NCBI RefSeq assembly: GCF_902806685.2 | Contig: NC_048550.1 | Span: 8,165,383-8,229,382, forward strand | Direction of reading: 5' to 3' | Origin: Maniola hyperantus | Taxonomy: Eukaryota > Arthropoda > Insecta > Lepidoptera > Nymphalidae | Length of the DNA: 64,000 bases | Shown: in pieces, positions 35,940 to 46,445 of the stretch | Layout of the letters: each line of letters begins with the position of its first letter | Position numbering within the stretch: position 1 is the stretch's first letter | Translations under genes and position numbers: made by a program | Notes under the pieces: model-generated | What the model saw: only the letters and a program-made list of their open reading frames with translations | Told to the model about the DNA's origin: nothing | Databases searched by the model: none

Positions 35940-38900
35940 ATGGTGCGTGGTAGTTTAAAAGTGTTATTTAAAACAAAGTGTTAGGGATTGGTGATTTATA
36001 AAATTGTGTATTCGAATAATAAATCTATTTTGTTAATTTCTTTAAACTTTAAAGTATTTTAATACATAATTAAGTTTACACAAAATGTGCTAGAGAAATA
36101 TTTTGCTATAAGAATTAAAAGGCGTTAAAGATGATCAAATTGTCTAATCAATATTTTGTTGGTATGCTGGTTGATCTTATAAAAGTTTGAGCGAATCAAT
36201 CAACAAAGTACCCAACCAACGCGTATCTTGTTAATTAATTCATATTGTGAATATATGCCGATTTTATTTTCCATAAACCCAATGTGATTGAAATCAGGAA
36301 ATATTTTGGGATCATTGAATCTTAGAATCTAAACACGTGTAACCAAAGTGTTTTTCTTTTTCTAGTTTGGCCTCAAAGCAGTATTCATTTTGATATTTTT
36401 GGAGCACTGCACTGATGCAGCTAACATCCTTTATGTGACGCCATTTACATCAACGTCCCATAATATGTTACTATCACCGATCGGTCTGGAGCTAGCTCGC
36501 AGAGGACATAATGTTACTGTTATCACATCTCACAGAGAAAAAAATCCACCGCCTAATTACCATCAAGTCATGGTGGATGATATAAAAATTTGGGAACTAA
36601 CGGGTGAGCTCAAAATATTTATTTTGCGTTATTTCGTGTATTTAAGTATATTAAAGTGAAAACTTCTTTAGGCGCGTTGGGCAATTTTGAGATCGGTATA
36701 AACTTCAAGGCGCGTCACCGACATGCTAATGTGCCGATAGATATAAAAACTAAAATAATCTAAATGATTTTAATTTACAAATTGAGAAATTATAATTCTT
36801 GATACTTAGGTATCTACTACAATTAATTTGAAAGTCCTAAAAAAAAATTGTATATCATTGTTTTAAGTTTTCATTTCTGTCGGCGGTCCTCATGGACGGC
36901 AAATTTTTAATTATCCGTTTTTTTTATTTTTTTTTATTGAGTGAGTTGAGTTGAGTTGAGTGATAGTTTAGAGCCTCGATAGCTCAGCGGTTAAAGGAGC
37001 GGACTGAAAACCGAAAGGTCGCCGGTTCAAATCCCACCCGTTGCACTATTGTCGTACCTACTCCTGGCACAAGCTTTACGCTTAATTGGAGGGGAAAGGT
37101 AAATATTAGTCAGTAATTAACTTGGCTAATATTCTTAAAAAAAAAAAACTTATTTTTATCTTAAGACTAAAGCTAGGTATACCAAAATCCATATCCATAC
37201 TAATACATACCTAAGTATTATAAATACAAAGTTTATCTTGGAAAATCAAACGTTTTTTGCGGGATTTTTACAAAACCTAAACCATAAACTGATATGTTAT
37301 AAACGTAATTCGTTTTTGTGTTTTACAAGATAAGTTTATTACTTAGTAATAAAAAAAAAATTAAAACCGACTTAAAATTTATGGTGGAATAAAGAAACTC
37401 TCTTAAATTACAACTACATATTATATACACTAACCCTGAAAACTTTGCACTCCTTTCTTTACGCAGTCACTTTTTGCAAATAATTAATTTACTGGCTGCC
37501 CAGTGCCACCATCCTAATGTTGACATATTTTCATTTCAGGTGGTGAAAGGCCTAACGTTTTTACCATGACTGACATATCTGCAGAAGAAATGCACCACAA
37601 GATTTTATGGGGAGCAGGTCTAGCTTTCACAGAAGTAGTTTTTAATTCAACTGAAGTCAGAATTTTTTTAAGAAAAGACAACGCTTTTGACTTGGTTATT
37701 TGTGAACAATTCTTTCAGGAAGCTTTATACATGCTATCTTTTAAATATAATGCACCTTTAGCATTAGTTACGACTTTTGGAAACTGCATGCGACACAATA
37801 TAGTGGTGCGAAATCCTTTACAACTTGCTACCGTTATTCCTGAGTTTCTTGACGTGAAAGAACCTGGAAGCTTTTGGGGAAGATTGAGAAGTTTATATTT
37901 TACTTCGTACGAGTATATATATTGGAGGTTTATATATCTCACGAAACAGGAACAGCTATTGCAAAAATATATGACGGATTTGCCTAAAGAGAGACCGAGT
38001 TTATATAAGTTACAACAGAACTGTTCTTTGATGCTTATAAACAGTCACTTCAGTTTTGACCCTCCCGCTGCTCTTTTACCAAACATAGTGGAGGTTGGAG
38101 GACTTCACCTTTCGCGTAGTAATTCAACACTACCAAAGGTAAGCAAGACGTTATTAGCACAAATTGTCAGAAGTTTCTTATTGATACACTAGCTTATGCC
38201 CGCGACTTCTTCCGCGTGGACTACTCAAATTTCGAACCCCTATTTTACCCCTTTAAGGATTGAATTTTCTTATCGGATGTCTAAGTCATAATAGCTATAT
38301 GAATGCCAAATTTCAGACCGATCCGTCCAGTAGTTTGAGCTTTTGAGCTGTGCGTTGATAGATCAGTCAGTCACCTTTTCGTTTTATATATTTAGATATT
38401 TAAATATCTATACTATTATATAGAGAGGTAATGTCGTTAAGTTTGTTTGTAGGGGGTAATCTTTGGAACTACTGAACCGATTTTAAAAAATCTTTCACCA
38501 GTAGAAAGCTACATTATTCCTGAGTGACATAGGTTATACGGGATCTTTAAAAACCTAAATCTACGCGGGCGAAGCCGCGGGGATCAGCTAATTTTAAATA
38601 AAAATGTGATTTATTTGTTGATCTCTCAATAATAATAATAATTATTAACATTATGCACGACTGACAGATAATATATAAGTCATTATTATACTCATAGCGG
38701 ACTTATCAAATAATTTTAACATGTTAACCTTCAGGTACCTATAGAGTGTAGTAGAAAGTGATATTTAACTTATGAAAATAAAATTGGATCTTGTGTTTCA
38801 GAACCTACAAAAACTTATGGATGAGTCAATTCATGGGGTTGTGTACATGAATTTCGGTACCAACGTTAGGAGTGCAGAACTTCCAGAAGACAAAAAGAAT

Positions 38901-40332
38901 GCGTTCTTAAACGTGTTTAGAAAACTAAAACAGACTATCATCTGGAAATGGGAGGATGATACGCTAGAAAACAAACCTAATAATTTAGTGACACAGAAAT
39001 GGTTACCACAAAAGGAAATTCTTGGTAAACATTTCAGTTTTAGATACCTATATAAAAAGCAGGTTATTGATTAAGCGATGATAGCTTAATTGAAACGGTG
39101 ACAGCCTAGACATCGGCTTCCTATTCGAAGGGTCCAGGATTTGATTCCGCACATAGATGTCTAACTTTTCGGAGTTATATGCTTTTTAAGCAATTCGATA
39201 TCACTTGCTTTAACAGTGAAGGAAATCATTACACAGTAGGACAGTTATCCATTGTGTTCATCAAATAAATGGTGTATGAAGGCTACCAATACGCACTTGG
39301 CCAAGCGTAGTGGACTATGTTTTTATAATTCTGTAGTAAGCCGGTGATGGGTTGTCAATGATGATAATGATAATGATCGATTATTTATTGATCTTCCTTC
39401 TATATTTTATGGATATTTTATATTTTCTTCAGAGCTTAGTGAAAATTAAGAAAACTACCTACAATAATATAAATATACAAAAGGAACAGGTGACTGATTG
39501 GCTGACTGATCTATCAACGTACAGCACAAAACACTGAACACATCGAGCTGAAATTTGGCATTTATTTGGCAAATAGAATTTGGCAGATAGATATGACGTA
39601 GATATCCGCTAAGGAAGGATTTCTGAAAATTCAACCCTTTCAAGGGCGTAAAATAGTGGTTTGAAATTGTGTAGTCCACGCGGACGAATAGTCGCGGGCA
39701 TAAGCTATTTGTTGGCAAAAGGGAATTCTGAAAACTGATTTTGCTTTCCAATTAACTTCTATTTCCATTTTTACTTCTATAGAAAAGAAGATTTAAGTTC
39801 GTAAAAAATAGTTTCATTTTCAGCTCACCCCAACGTCAAGGTATTTATATCTCACGGAGGGTTAATAGGAACTCAAGAAGCAGTATTTAATGGAGTACCT
39901 CTCATTGGTGTGCCAATATATTGCGATCAGTATAACAATTTACTGATGGCTGAAGAAGCAGGCTTTGGAAAAATATTACAGTATCACGACATCAGTGAAG
40001 AAACTATCGAGAAGATTCTTACTGATGTGATCAATGATGAAAAGTATGCTAAAACGGCAAAAGAGGTTTCGCGTAGATTTAAAGATAGACCTATGCCAGC
40101 CTTGGATACCGCCATGTATTGGTTGGAGTACGTTATAAGAAACAAAGGAGCAGAATTTATAAAAAATCCTGCAAAAAACATGAGTTGGATTGCATACGCC
40201 ATGATGGATGTGTATGCATTCATACTTGTATTACTTATAGCAGCTTTATTAATCACTGTCAAATTAGTTAGTGTTCTTAGAAACACTTTGTCTTTGTATC
40301 AGTTTCATGATATCAAAGTTAAGAAGTTGTAA
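35940..40332 (+). CDS. UDP-glycosyltransferase, first of a tandem pair
   Basis: Five exons: 35940-35942 (ATG only), 36366-36603, 37540-38138, 38802-39024 and 39824-40332, phases 0, 1, 0, 1, giving 523 residues and TAA. The enzyme transfers a sugar from a UDP-sugar to small lipophilic acceptors on the ER lumenal side. Residues 1-18 form a signal peptide (MFGLKAVFILIFLEHCTD). The mature part starts ANILYVTPFTSTSH, with the catalytic His at 33 and partner Asp in FDLVICEQF at 131. The UGT donor-binding signature is in exon 5 (HPNVKVFISHGG at 356-367, then VPIYCDQYNN). A transmembrane helix lies at about 483-503 and the short tail ends KVKKL, a KxKxx-type ER retrieval signal. The mini-exon is inferred from the exact match to the pattern in the next gene; all other boundaries are firm. 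An AATAAA overlaps the stop (40331-40336) and another is at 40510-40515. The substrate and UGT family number are not assignable here. Confidence 0.88.
36971..37148 (+). mobile_element. tRNA-derived SINE, family 3, in UGT intron 2
   Basis: The head resembles a tRNA (CGATAGCTCAGCGG as A box, GGTTCAAATCCC as B box), followed by a tRNA-unrelated body (GCACTATTGTCGTACCTAC, then CTTTACGCTTAATTGGAGGG) and a run of 12 A. It lies in sense orientation. Confidence 0.8.
38189..38396 (-). mobile_element. Helitron-like element, family 2, in UGT intron 3
   Basis: CTAG 38189-38192 and TC 38396-38395 on the minus strand mark both ends, inserted about 50 bp downstream of the exon 3 donor. Confidence 0.75.
38407..38591 (+). 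mobile_element. Helitron-like element, family 3
   Basis: Starts TCTATACTATTATATAGAGA, includes TTTGTTTGTAGGGGGTAATC and ends CTACGCGGGCGAAGCCGCGG, GGATCAG, CTAA. It shares the 3' hairpin plan with families 1 and 2 but has a different body. Decayed relatives are at about 6385-6505 and 9590-9650. Confidence 0.6.
39072..39372 (+). mobile_element. SINE family 2, in UGT intron 4
   Basis: tRNA-like head (ACAGCCTAGACATCGGCTTC, B box near GGATTTGATTCC) followed by ACTTTTCGGAGTTATATGC, AACAGTGAAGGAAATCAT, CACTTGGCCAAGCGTAGTGG and a GATGGG ... ATGATGATAATGA end. The middle carries a deletion compared with 56290-56612. Confidence 0.7.
39461..39708 (+). mobile_element. Helitron-like element, family 2, decayed ends
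   Basis: AAATATACAAAAGGAACAGG, GATCTATCAACGTACAGCAC and the 3' block CACGCGGACGAATAGTCGCG, followed by GGCATAAGCTA. It is the second mobile element in UGT intron 4. Confidence 0.6.
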
Positions 40333-41788
40333 TAAATGGACTTACTCTTAATATAGTTTTATAATATAAATGCAAACTAAAAGATGTCGCATGCATTCAC
40401 AGGTACCTACGTAAAACATTACTCACTTTTCTTCTTGCTGAGAGCAATAACGCAAGAAGTTCGCTTCACTATTATTTATTGTAAAGTTATGTTAAAAATA
40501 CTGATGCCCAATAAAAATGAAATGATTTGGTTTCTTTATAATATTTGTATAATTTTAGTATTTGTTGTTCAATTACAGGAAATAACCGAAAGTATACACA
40601 CGTTTAAATTTCTAATATGTAGCCGTTTTTGACATAGCACTAAAATTTTGTGTCTTTAAATGTGAAAGTCATGTTCCGTTCCTTTTTTAGCATTAGTAAA
40701 AAGAAAAGGATGCAGATACTCTAAATTTAGTTTAGAGAGAGACTAGAGAATCGGGGCCAGTATTCAATTTAATCTCCACTTTAAAGCCCCCCATTTTGTA
40801 TGGGAGCCCCCCTGAAATAAAGCTTTTCATATTTTTGTATGTAATATTTGGCTGAAGGCCATCAGTTTACATATTGTGTCGAAATTTGTAGTAATTAAGT
40901 TCAGTAATTCAGAAGTTATAAGGCTGTGACGGACGGACAAACGGACAAGTGTAATTTCACTCAAGTAGACTCAGTGACCTCGCTTCGCTTGGTCAATAAA
41001 TATACTGCAACATTAAAATATACTTGTACCAAGCTACCGAAACACAATTTTGCGATAATATTTCAGTGTTAAGTCGATCGTAGTTGGGTTTTAATTATTT
41101 TCAACTTTATCTTATTGGGTAGGATGACAGGTCGGGGGCCGGGGCTGATATATTTTGACCTAAATAGCTTACTGCCGAATGCCGATATTATACCTAACAA
41201 TAGTGCTTACTCCCTAATAATTGTCATTGGAAAAGTATAGTTAAAGTAGACTAGATGTTGCTAGTGACTTCGTCCGCGTGGATGCTATCTAATCAATATG
41301 ATGTAAATAATGATCATGATTATGGATGATACCTAATCAACAAAATTAGATATTATATTTTTTATTGTTTCTACCTTTTTTATGTGTACTAGTTTTAAGG
41401 AGTCTTTGTCTTGTACAACATTTGTGAATAAATAAATATATTATTATTATATATTATTATATATATTATATTATGATGCTTACCTTATTATTACGTACTT
41501 TTTCTACTAACACGATTGTCTAGTTTTTTGGAGAAAATTCATAATGAAAAAGCTGCCATACAATAAATAGGTATGTATGAAGTTCAACTATTAGATACAG
41601 ATCATGGCCATGAAGTTCGCCATGTTATTCATTTCGAATGATACTGCGAGCGCTGACAGCCTCGTAGCATGTTATCTACTGCGCATCACTAATGATTACT
41701 ATTTTATTTAAGTAAATAATCAAAATTGAGCTGCATGATATCATATTCAAAAAGTTACTAACCATAACCTGTGAGTGTTATCACAAAA
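40333..41788. other. Spacer between the two UGT genes
   Basis: Contains the first gene's 3' UTR, a fragment of the 31524-type MITE at about 40690-40760 (GAGAATCGGGGCC), a repeat with GACGGACGGACAAACGGAC at about 40925, a bare Helitron 3' end at 41251-41285 and an AT-rich tail-like stretch at 41430-41475. An 82-codon frame at 40384-40632 has no recognisable content. Confidence 0.45.
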
Positions 41789-44700
41789 ATGTGCCTACAA
41801 CTGTTTAAAATGGTGAGTAATATTTTATTAATTTTCTGGTTATAAACATAAGTACATTATAAACGTATACGAGGTAATAGGTACGCTAGTGCAGAACCAT
41901 TGTCATTTACCCTCAATGACCTCTATGTACCCAGTACCTACCTAATTTATTTTACTACCACTACTTTAGTTCAATTCTCCTAATAAATATCTAAGGATTG
42001 TTTAACCTTATAAAAAGCAGTAGGTACCTACTGTACCTGTCTACTTGTTCTCTTGGGAAAATACTTAATTTAATTTTACTTTTATTTTTATTTTTGTTGG
42101 AAAACCAACAGGTTAATTAAACTAAGTAACAGCTAATATGAGGTTTTCACAGTTAGATACAAAATTAGAAAGAAGAACACAGTGACAAGCAAACTAAGTA
42201 TAACTAGATATAACGTTATGCTGGCAAACAACTTAGAATTTGGCTTACAGTTACAATAACATTGCCATAAAATAACTAAATTAACTAAAATTATTTAAAG
42301 GTCGACCTAGGAAGCGTTTTTTTTGACATAGAAAGATTTTTTATACAAATAAACTTTTACAAGTACTTTTGAATCGTCAAATCTACCTACCATATGCCTA
42401 CCATTAATTTAGAATATGCCTTTCCTACCGAGAAGAGCCATAAACTCAGCGGTTGTTCTTTTAGATTCGATTGATCGATTTACAATAAGTATTAGGTGTG
42501 TCATTCCATGTATATAAAAGTAATTGCAGTCTCACGTCTATATTTTACTTATCTTATTATTTTCTTAGATACGTAACAGAATATTATGTAACGTACCTAA
42601 CCTACAAGACGTTTATTTAAAAATTGTTTTTATTGGACTGAATAATGTACTTGTTCTAGATTTTTTTTTTATTTTGTTCAATTGACTTGGGAATGGCTTT
42701 ATGTTATGTTTATATTATACGTTTTTTTACAATATCATCCATTTCATTCAGTAGGTATTTATTTTTAAACCTCGTTAAAATGGCTTGATGAAATCCTACT
42801 CTGGCATATTCTTTTAAAATTATTTGACTACTAGTTGATGATGCCCGTGACTTCATTCGCGTGTATAACGGTTTCTTAAAAATGTCCGGGATAAAAGTAG
42901 GATTCAAAAAGAATTTTGTAAAAGTTTATTTGAACATGATTTATTTTCACTGAAAAATACTCTTTGTGTATAAAGGCGTGTAAAATTATTACTAACCTAG
43001 GTACTGTTTTCATTACAGATCGGGGTCGCTTTAATGGTATTGACCTTATTGACAAATCTTGTTGAATCAGCAAATATTTTATACGTTATGCCTTTTTCGG
43101 CTGCGTCCCACTATATATTTTTAAGGTCAATCGGATTAGAATTGGCTCATAGAGGACACAATGTGACAGTTATAACGACACACTTAGAAAAAAATCCGCT
43201 GCCTAACTACCATCAGGTGAAAGTGATTGATAAAATAATATGGGATCTAATTGGTAAGCATATTTCCGAAACAAGCTAGTTAACTAGACTTAAATATAAC
43301 AAAGGTTTATTAATGATTCAAGTAACTTTTTATAGAGGGTGGGGCACCAGACATCTTGGAAATGGCTGATTTATCTGCAGAAGAATTTCATAAAAGAATA
43401 CTTTGGCCGGGTGGCATTGCTTTCACAGAGGTTGCACTAAATTCACCAGAAGTCAAAGAGTTTTTAAAGAAAGACAACACATTTGATTTAGTTCTATGTG
43501 AACAATTTTTCCAAGAATCCATGTTTGCACTATCAGTCAAGTATAATGCACCCTTAGCAATAATTACCACATTTGGAAACTGCATGAGGCACAATATTAT
43601 AACACGCAACCCCCTTCAACTAGCCACAGTTTTGTCCGAATATTTGGATGTAAATAATCCTGAAAGTTTTTGGGGCAGACTGAGGAACTTCTATTTTACC
43701 ACTTACGAATATTTTTGGTGGAGATATTGGTATCTGGACAAACAAGAGGAGCTTGTTAAAAAATATTTGCCAGAGCTTGCTGGTAAAATTCCGAGCTTAT
43801 ATGATTTGCAAAAGGAGGCTTCCCTAATGTTGATCAACAGCCACTTCAGTTACAATACTCCTTATGCATTGTTGCCAAACATTGTTGAAATTGGTGGAGC
43901 TCATCTTTCAAGAAGTAATGCCAGTCTCCCAAAAGTAAGATTACCTATTTTATTTCATACTAGAGGATGCCCGCGACTTCGTCCGCGTGGATTTAGGTTC
44001 AAAATCCCGTGGGAGCTCTTTAATTTTCTGGGATAAAAAGCCTATCTCCTTCCCCGGGATGTAAGGTAACTCTGTACCAAATTTCATCAACATCTGTTGG
44101 GCCGTGAAAAGCTAGCAGACAGACAGACAGACAAATAGGCAGACGAACAGACAGACACACTTTCGTATTTAGAATATTAGTAAGGATTGTAAATATATAA
44201 TATTGTAAAAGCTGGCCTAGACTACACTGCCAATAAGATCCAGTTAGTACTATAACTAAAGTCATGATTTTATTTCCCATTTGATTTCAGGATCTCCAAA
44301 AGCTGTTAGATGAATCTAAGCACGGATTGGTGTATGTTAGCTTTGGCTCCAACATCAAAAGTACTGAACTGCCAGAAGAGAAGAAGAAAGCGTTTTTAAA
44401 TGTTTTCAAGCGGCTGAAACAGACTGTTTTGTGGAAATGGGAAGAAGATGAATTAGAAGGAAAACCAAAAAATTTGGTTATTCGTAAATGGTTCCCTCAA
44501 AAAGAAATTCTTGGTAAGTACTTAAGTATTGTAAGATAGGCAATTTATGATATGTGGCCCTTTAAATAAAATTACAAATCAGAATCAGCATTTCAGAATT
44601 GTTAAAGATTACAAAGAACAATTTCTAGCGCACTTATACTACTGATCCAAAAAATTTGCTAATTCGTTTATAATTATTTTACAGCTCATCCTAACGTCAA

Positions 44701-45196
44701 AGTGTTTATTGCACACGGAGGCTTAATAGGTATGCAGGAAGCAATATTTAATGGAGTACCTGTTGTTGGTATCCCTATATACGCCGATCAATACAATAAT
44801 TTACTTTATTCTCAAAAAGCAGGTGTGGGAAAAATACTGCCCTACCATGATATAAATGAAAATACGGTAGGCACAATGTTAAGTGATGTCTTAAACAATG
44901 ATTCTTACTTGAAAAAAGCTAAGGAACTGCAAAAGAGATGGCAGGATAGGCCAATGAGTCCAATAGATACTGCAATGTTCTGGTTGGAGTATGTTATTAG
45001 AAATAAAGGTGTCGAATACATGAAGAACCCAGCGAGAAATATGAGTTGGTTTGCATACAATATGATGGACGTCTATGCTTTTATATTAGCTATATTTGTA
45101 ATGGCTGTAGTGATTATTGTAAAAGTTATAAGCACTGTCATAACTGTCTTATCTGGTCCTAAGGTGAAAGTATCCACTAGAAAAAAACGATCCTGA
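41789..45196 (+). CDS. UDP-glycosyltransferase, second of a tandem pair
   Basis: Five exons: 41789-41812, 43019-43253, 43336-43934, 44291-44513 and 44685-45196, phases 0, 1, 0, 1, giving 530 residues and TGA. Exons 3 and 4 have exactly the same lengths (599 and 223 nt) as in the upstream paralogue. The signal peptide spans the first intron (MCLQLFKM, then IGVALMVLTLLTNLVES). The catalytic His is at 39 (SAASHY) and its partner Asp at 137 (FDLVLCEQF). The last exon carries HPNVKVFIAHGGLIGMQEA and VPIYADQYNN, the UDP-sugar site. A C-terminal transmembrane helix is followed by a basic tail ending KKRS, a dilysine ER retrieval signal. The start could be the ATG at 41789 or the one at 41810, which sits directly on the splice donor. 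A poly(A) signal AATAAA is at 45354-45359. The role is expected to be conjugation of plant toxins, pigments or hormones; the substrate is unknown. Confidence 0.92.
41813..43018. other. First intron of the second UGT, repeat-rich
   Basis: Holds a minus-strand LINE tail-like run at about 42075-42105 (TTTTATTTTTATTTTTG), the 42335-42490 repeat and a Helitron 3'-end fragment at 42831-42902 (CTAG at 42831-42834). Confidence 0.5.
42335..42490 (-). mobile_element. LINE 3'-UTR-like repeat, copy 2
   Basis: AAATAAACTTTTACAAGTAC, TTTTGAATCGTCAA, CCTACCGAGAAGAGCC and ACTCAGCGGTTG appear in the same order as at 23590-23770. Confidence 0.5.
43960..44186 (-). mobile_element. Helitron-like element, family 1, in UGT intron 3
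   Basis: CTAG 43960-43963 and TC 44186-44185 on the minus strand (opening TCCTTACTAATATTCTAAAT), flanked by T and A as expected. It begins only 25 bp after the exon 3 donor. Confidence 0.78.
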
Positions 45197-46005
45197 TGTG
45201 TTTTAGATAAACATGCATAAGTAGATAATATAATAATAATAATAATAGTTATTTTTATGTATGTAAGTATATTATAACTCTTTTGGCTTTTATATGTATC
45301 TATTTTGTACACGGGCGTGAGAGCAAATAGTATATGATAATAATAGTAATAATAATAAAAATATAATAGTAATAATATAAGCTAAGAGGTTATTGATTGG
45401 CTTGCGGCTTTTAGTAGATACTAAAAAAGGTTTGATAAAGTAGTTCTTAAGGTATATTATTATTACACACTTATTCTAAACTATAAAATATTGATTGAAA
45501 TTAGTCAATAATAAATCAATAGGTACATGCCCAACGCTCATCTTCAATTAATATATCCTTACATTTAAATTTGTGTGTTTAATCAATTTTTAAAATACAT
45601 AAATTGAATAGAATTTGATAATAACGGAGCTTTGAATATTTATGTTAGAACAAGAAAAGCATCCCTGACATAATTTACTCTATTGTTATACAAATCGATG
45701 CGATTGTTTTTTAAATTTCTCGTAACACGCTTCATTGTTTGAATTTCGCTCGAACGAAATTTGACAAAGTTTAACGCAATGGGTTCAATTGAAATTTGTT
45801 TTAACATTAATTTTGTTGGGACTTTTGTGAGTTGAAAGTTCTTTGTAACTCGAAATTAGTGTCGAGACCTGTAACGAAGAAAACCCATTTGGAACAACTT
45901 CTGTTATTAACGTTACAGACACATTGGGAGTTGGGACTGATGTATGTGAGTTAAATTATCTTGAGTGACAGAATTATATCTCATCAGAAAACTTTACCGC
46001 AGAGA
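45197..46005. other. 3' UTR of the second UGT and AT-rich spacer
   Basis: AAT-rich microsatellite-like runs at 45222-45250 and 45335-45375. Nothing else is recognised. Confidence 0.4.
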
Positions 46006-46445
46006 TGACTAGAATAGAATATAAAGTTTTTATTAAATAAACATGTGCTTTTAAATGAATTTTCCACTAGTTTGAAATGTTCTTCCTAACAAGAAGAGTA
46101 TATTCAAGAAAATTCAATATTTTTTTATTTCATTTATGCTGTCTTATTTCTCTTATGACCTATCAAGGTTCTACTAAGTATTGTTACAAAAGCAAGTTCT
46201 GCTGTGAAAAGCTGGCAAGAAACTCATCAGTTCTTTTCCGAATCTGCAAAATGTTACAACTCACCAGGAACATGATCATCTGTTTTGTAATAGTGATATT
46301 TTTAAGTTAATAATATTAGTTAGCTCTTGACTGCGATCTCAAGTGGCGATCAAAAATGATAATATTGTAGTCTAAAATAGTAGTGGGCTAACTTGGAAGG
46401 GGTAGATAGTAGATATTATGGCAGTTTTTAACAAACCCTTCCTCT
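46006..46445 (-). mobile_element. Decayed LINE 3' repeat next to a SINE family 1 fragment
   Basis: 46006-46240 keeps AATAAACATGTGCTTTTAAA, CTTCCTAACAAGAAGAG and GCAAGAAACTCATCAGTTC, in the order of the 23590 repeat. 46312-46445 is the 3' half of SINE family 1 (TGACTGCGATCTCAAGTGG, AGTAGTGGGCTAACTTGG, TATGGCAGTTTTTAACAAAC). Confidence 0.5.

Noticed and set aside
36130..36162. Alternative first exon for the first UGT starting ATGATCAAATTG
   Set aside because: Its donor GTATGC would leave phase 1, which does not match the phase 0 acceptor of exon 2.
36971..37044. tRNA-like sequence with GAA-type anticodon region in UGT intron 2
   Set aside because: A and B boxes are present but the acceptor ends do not pair, and it continues into a tRNA-unrelated body with an A tail, so it is a SINE head.
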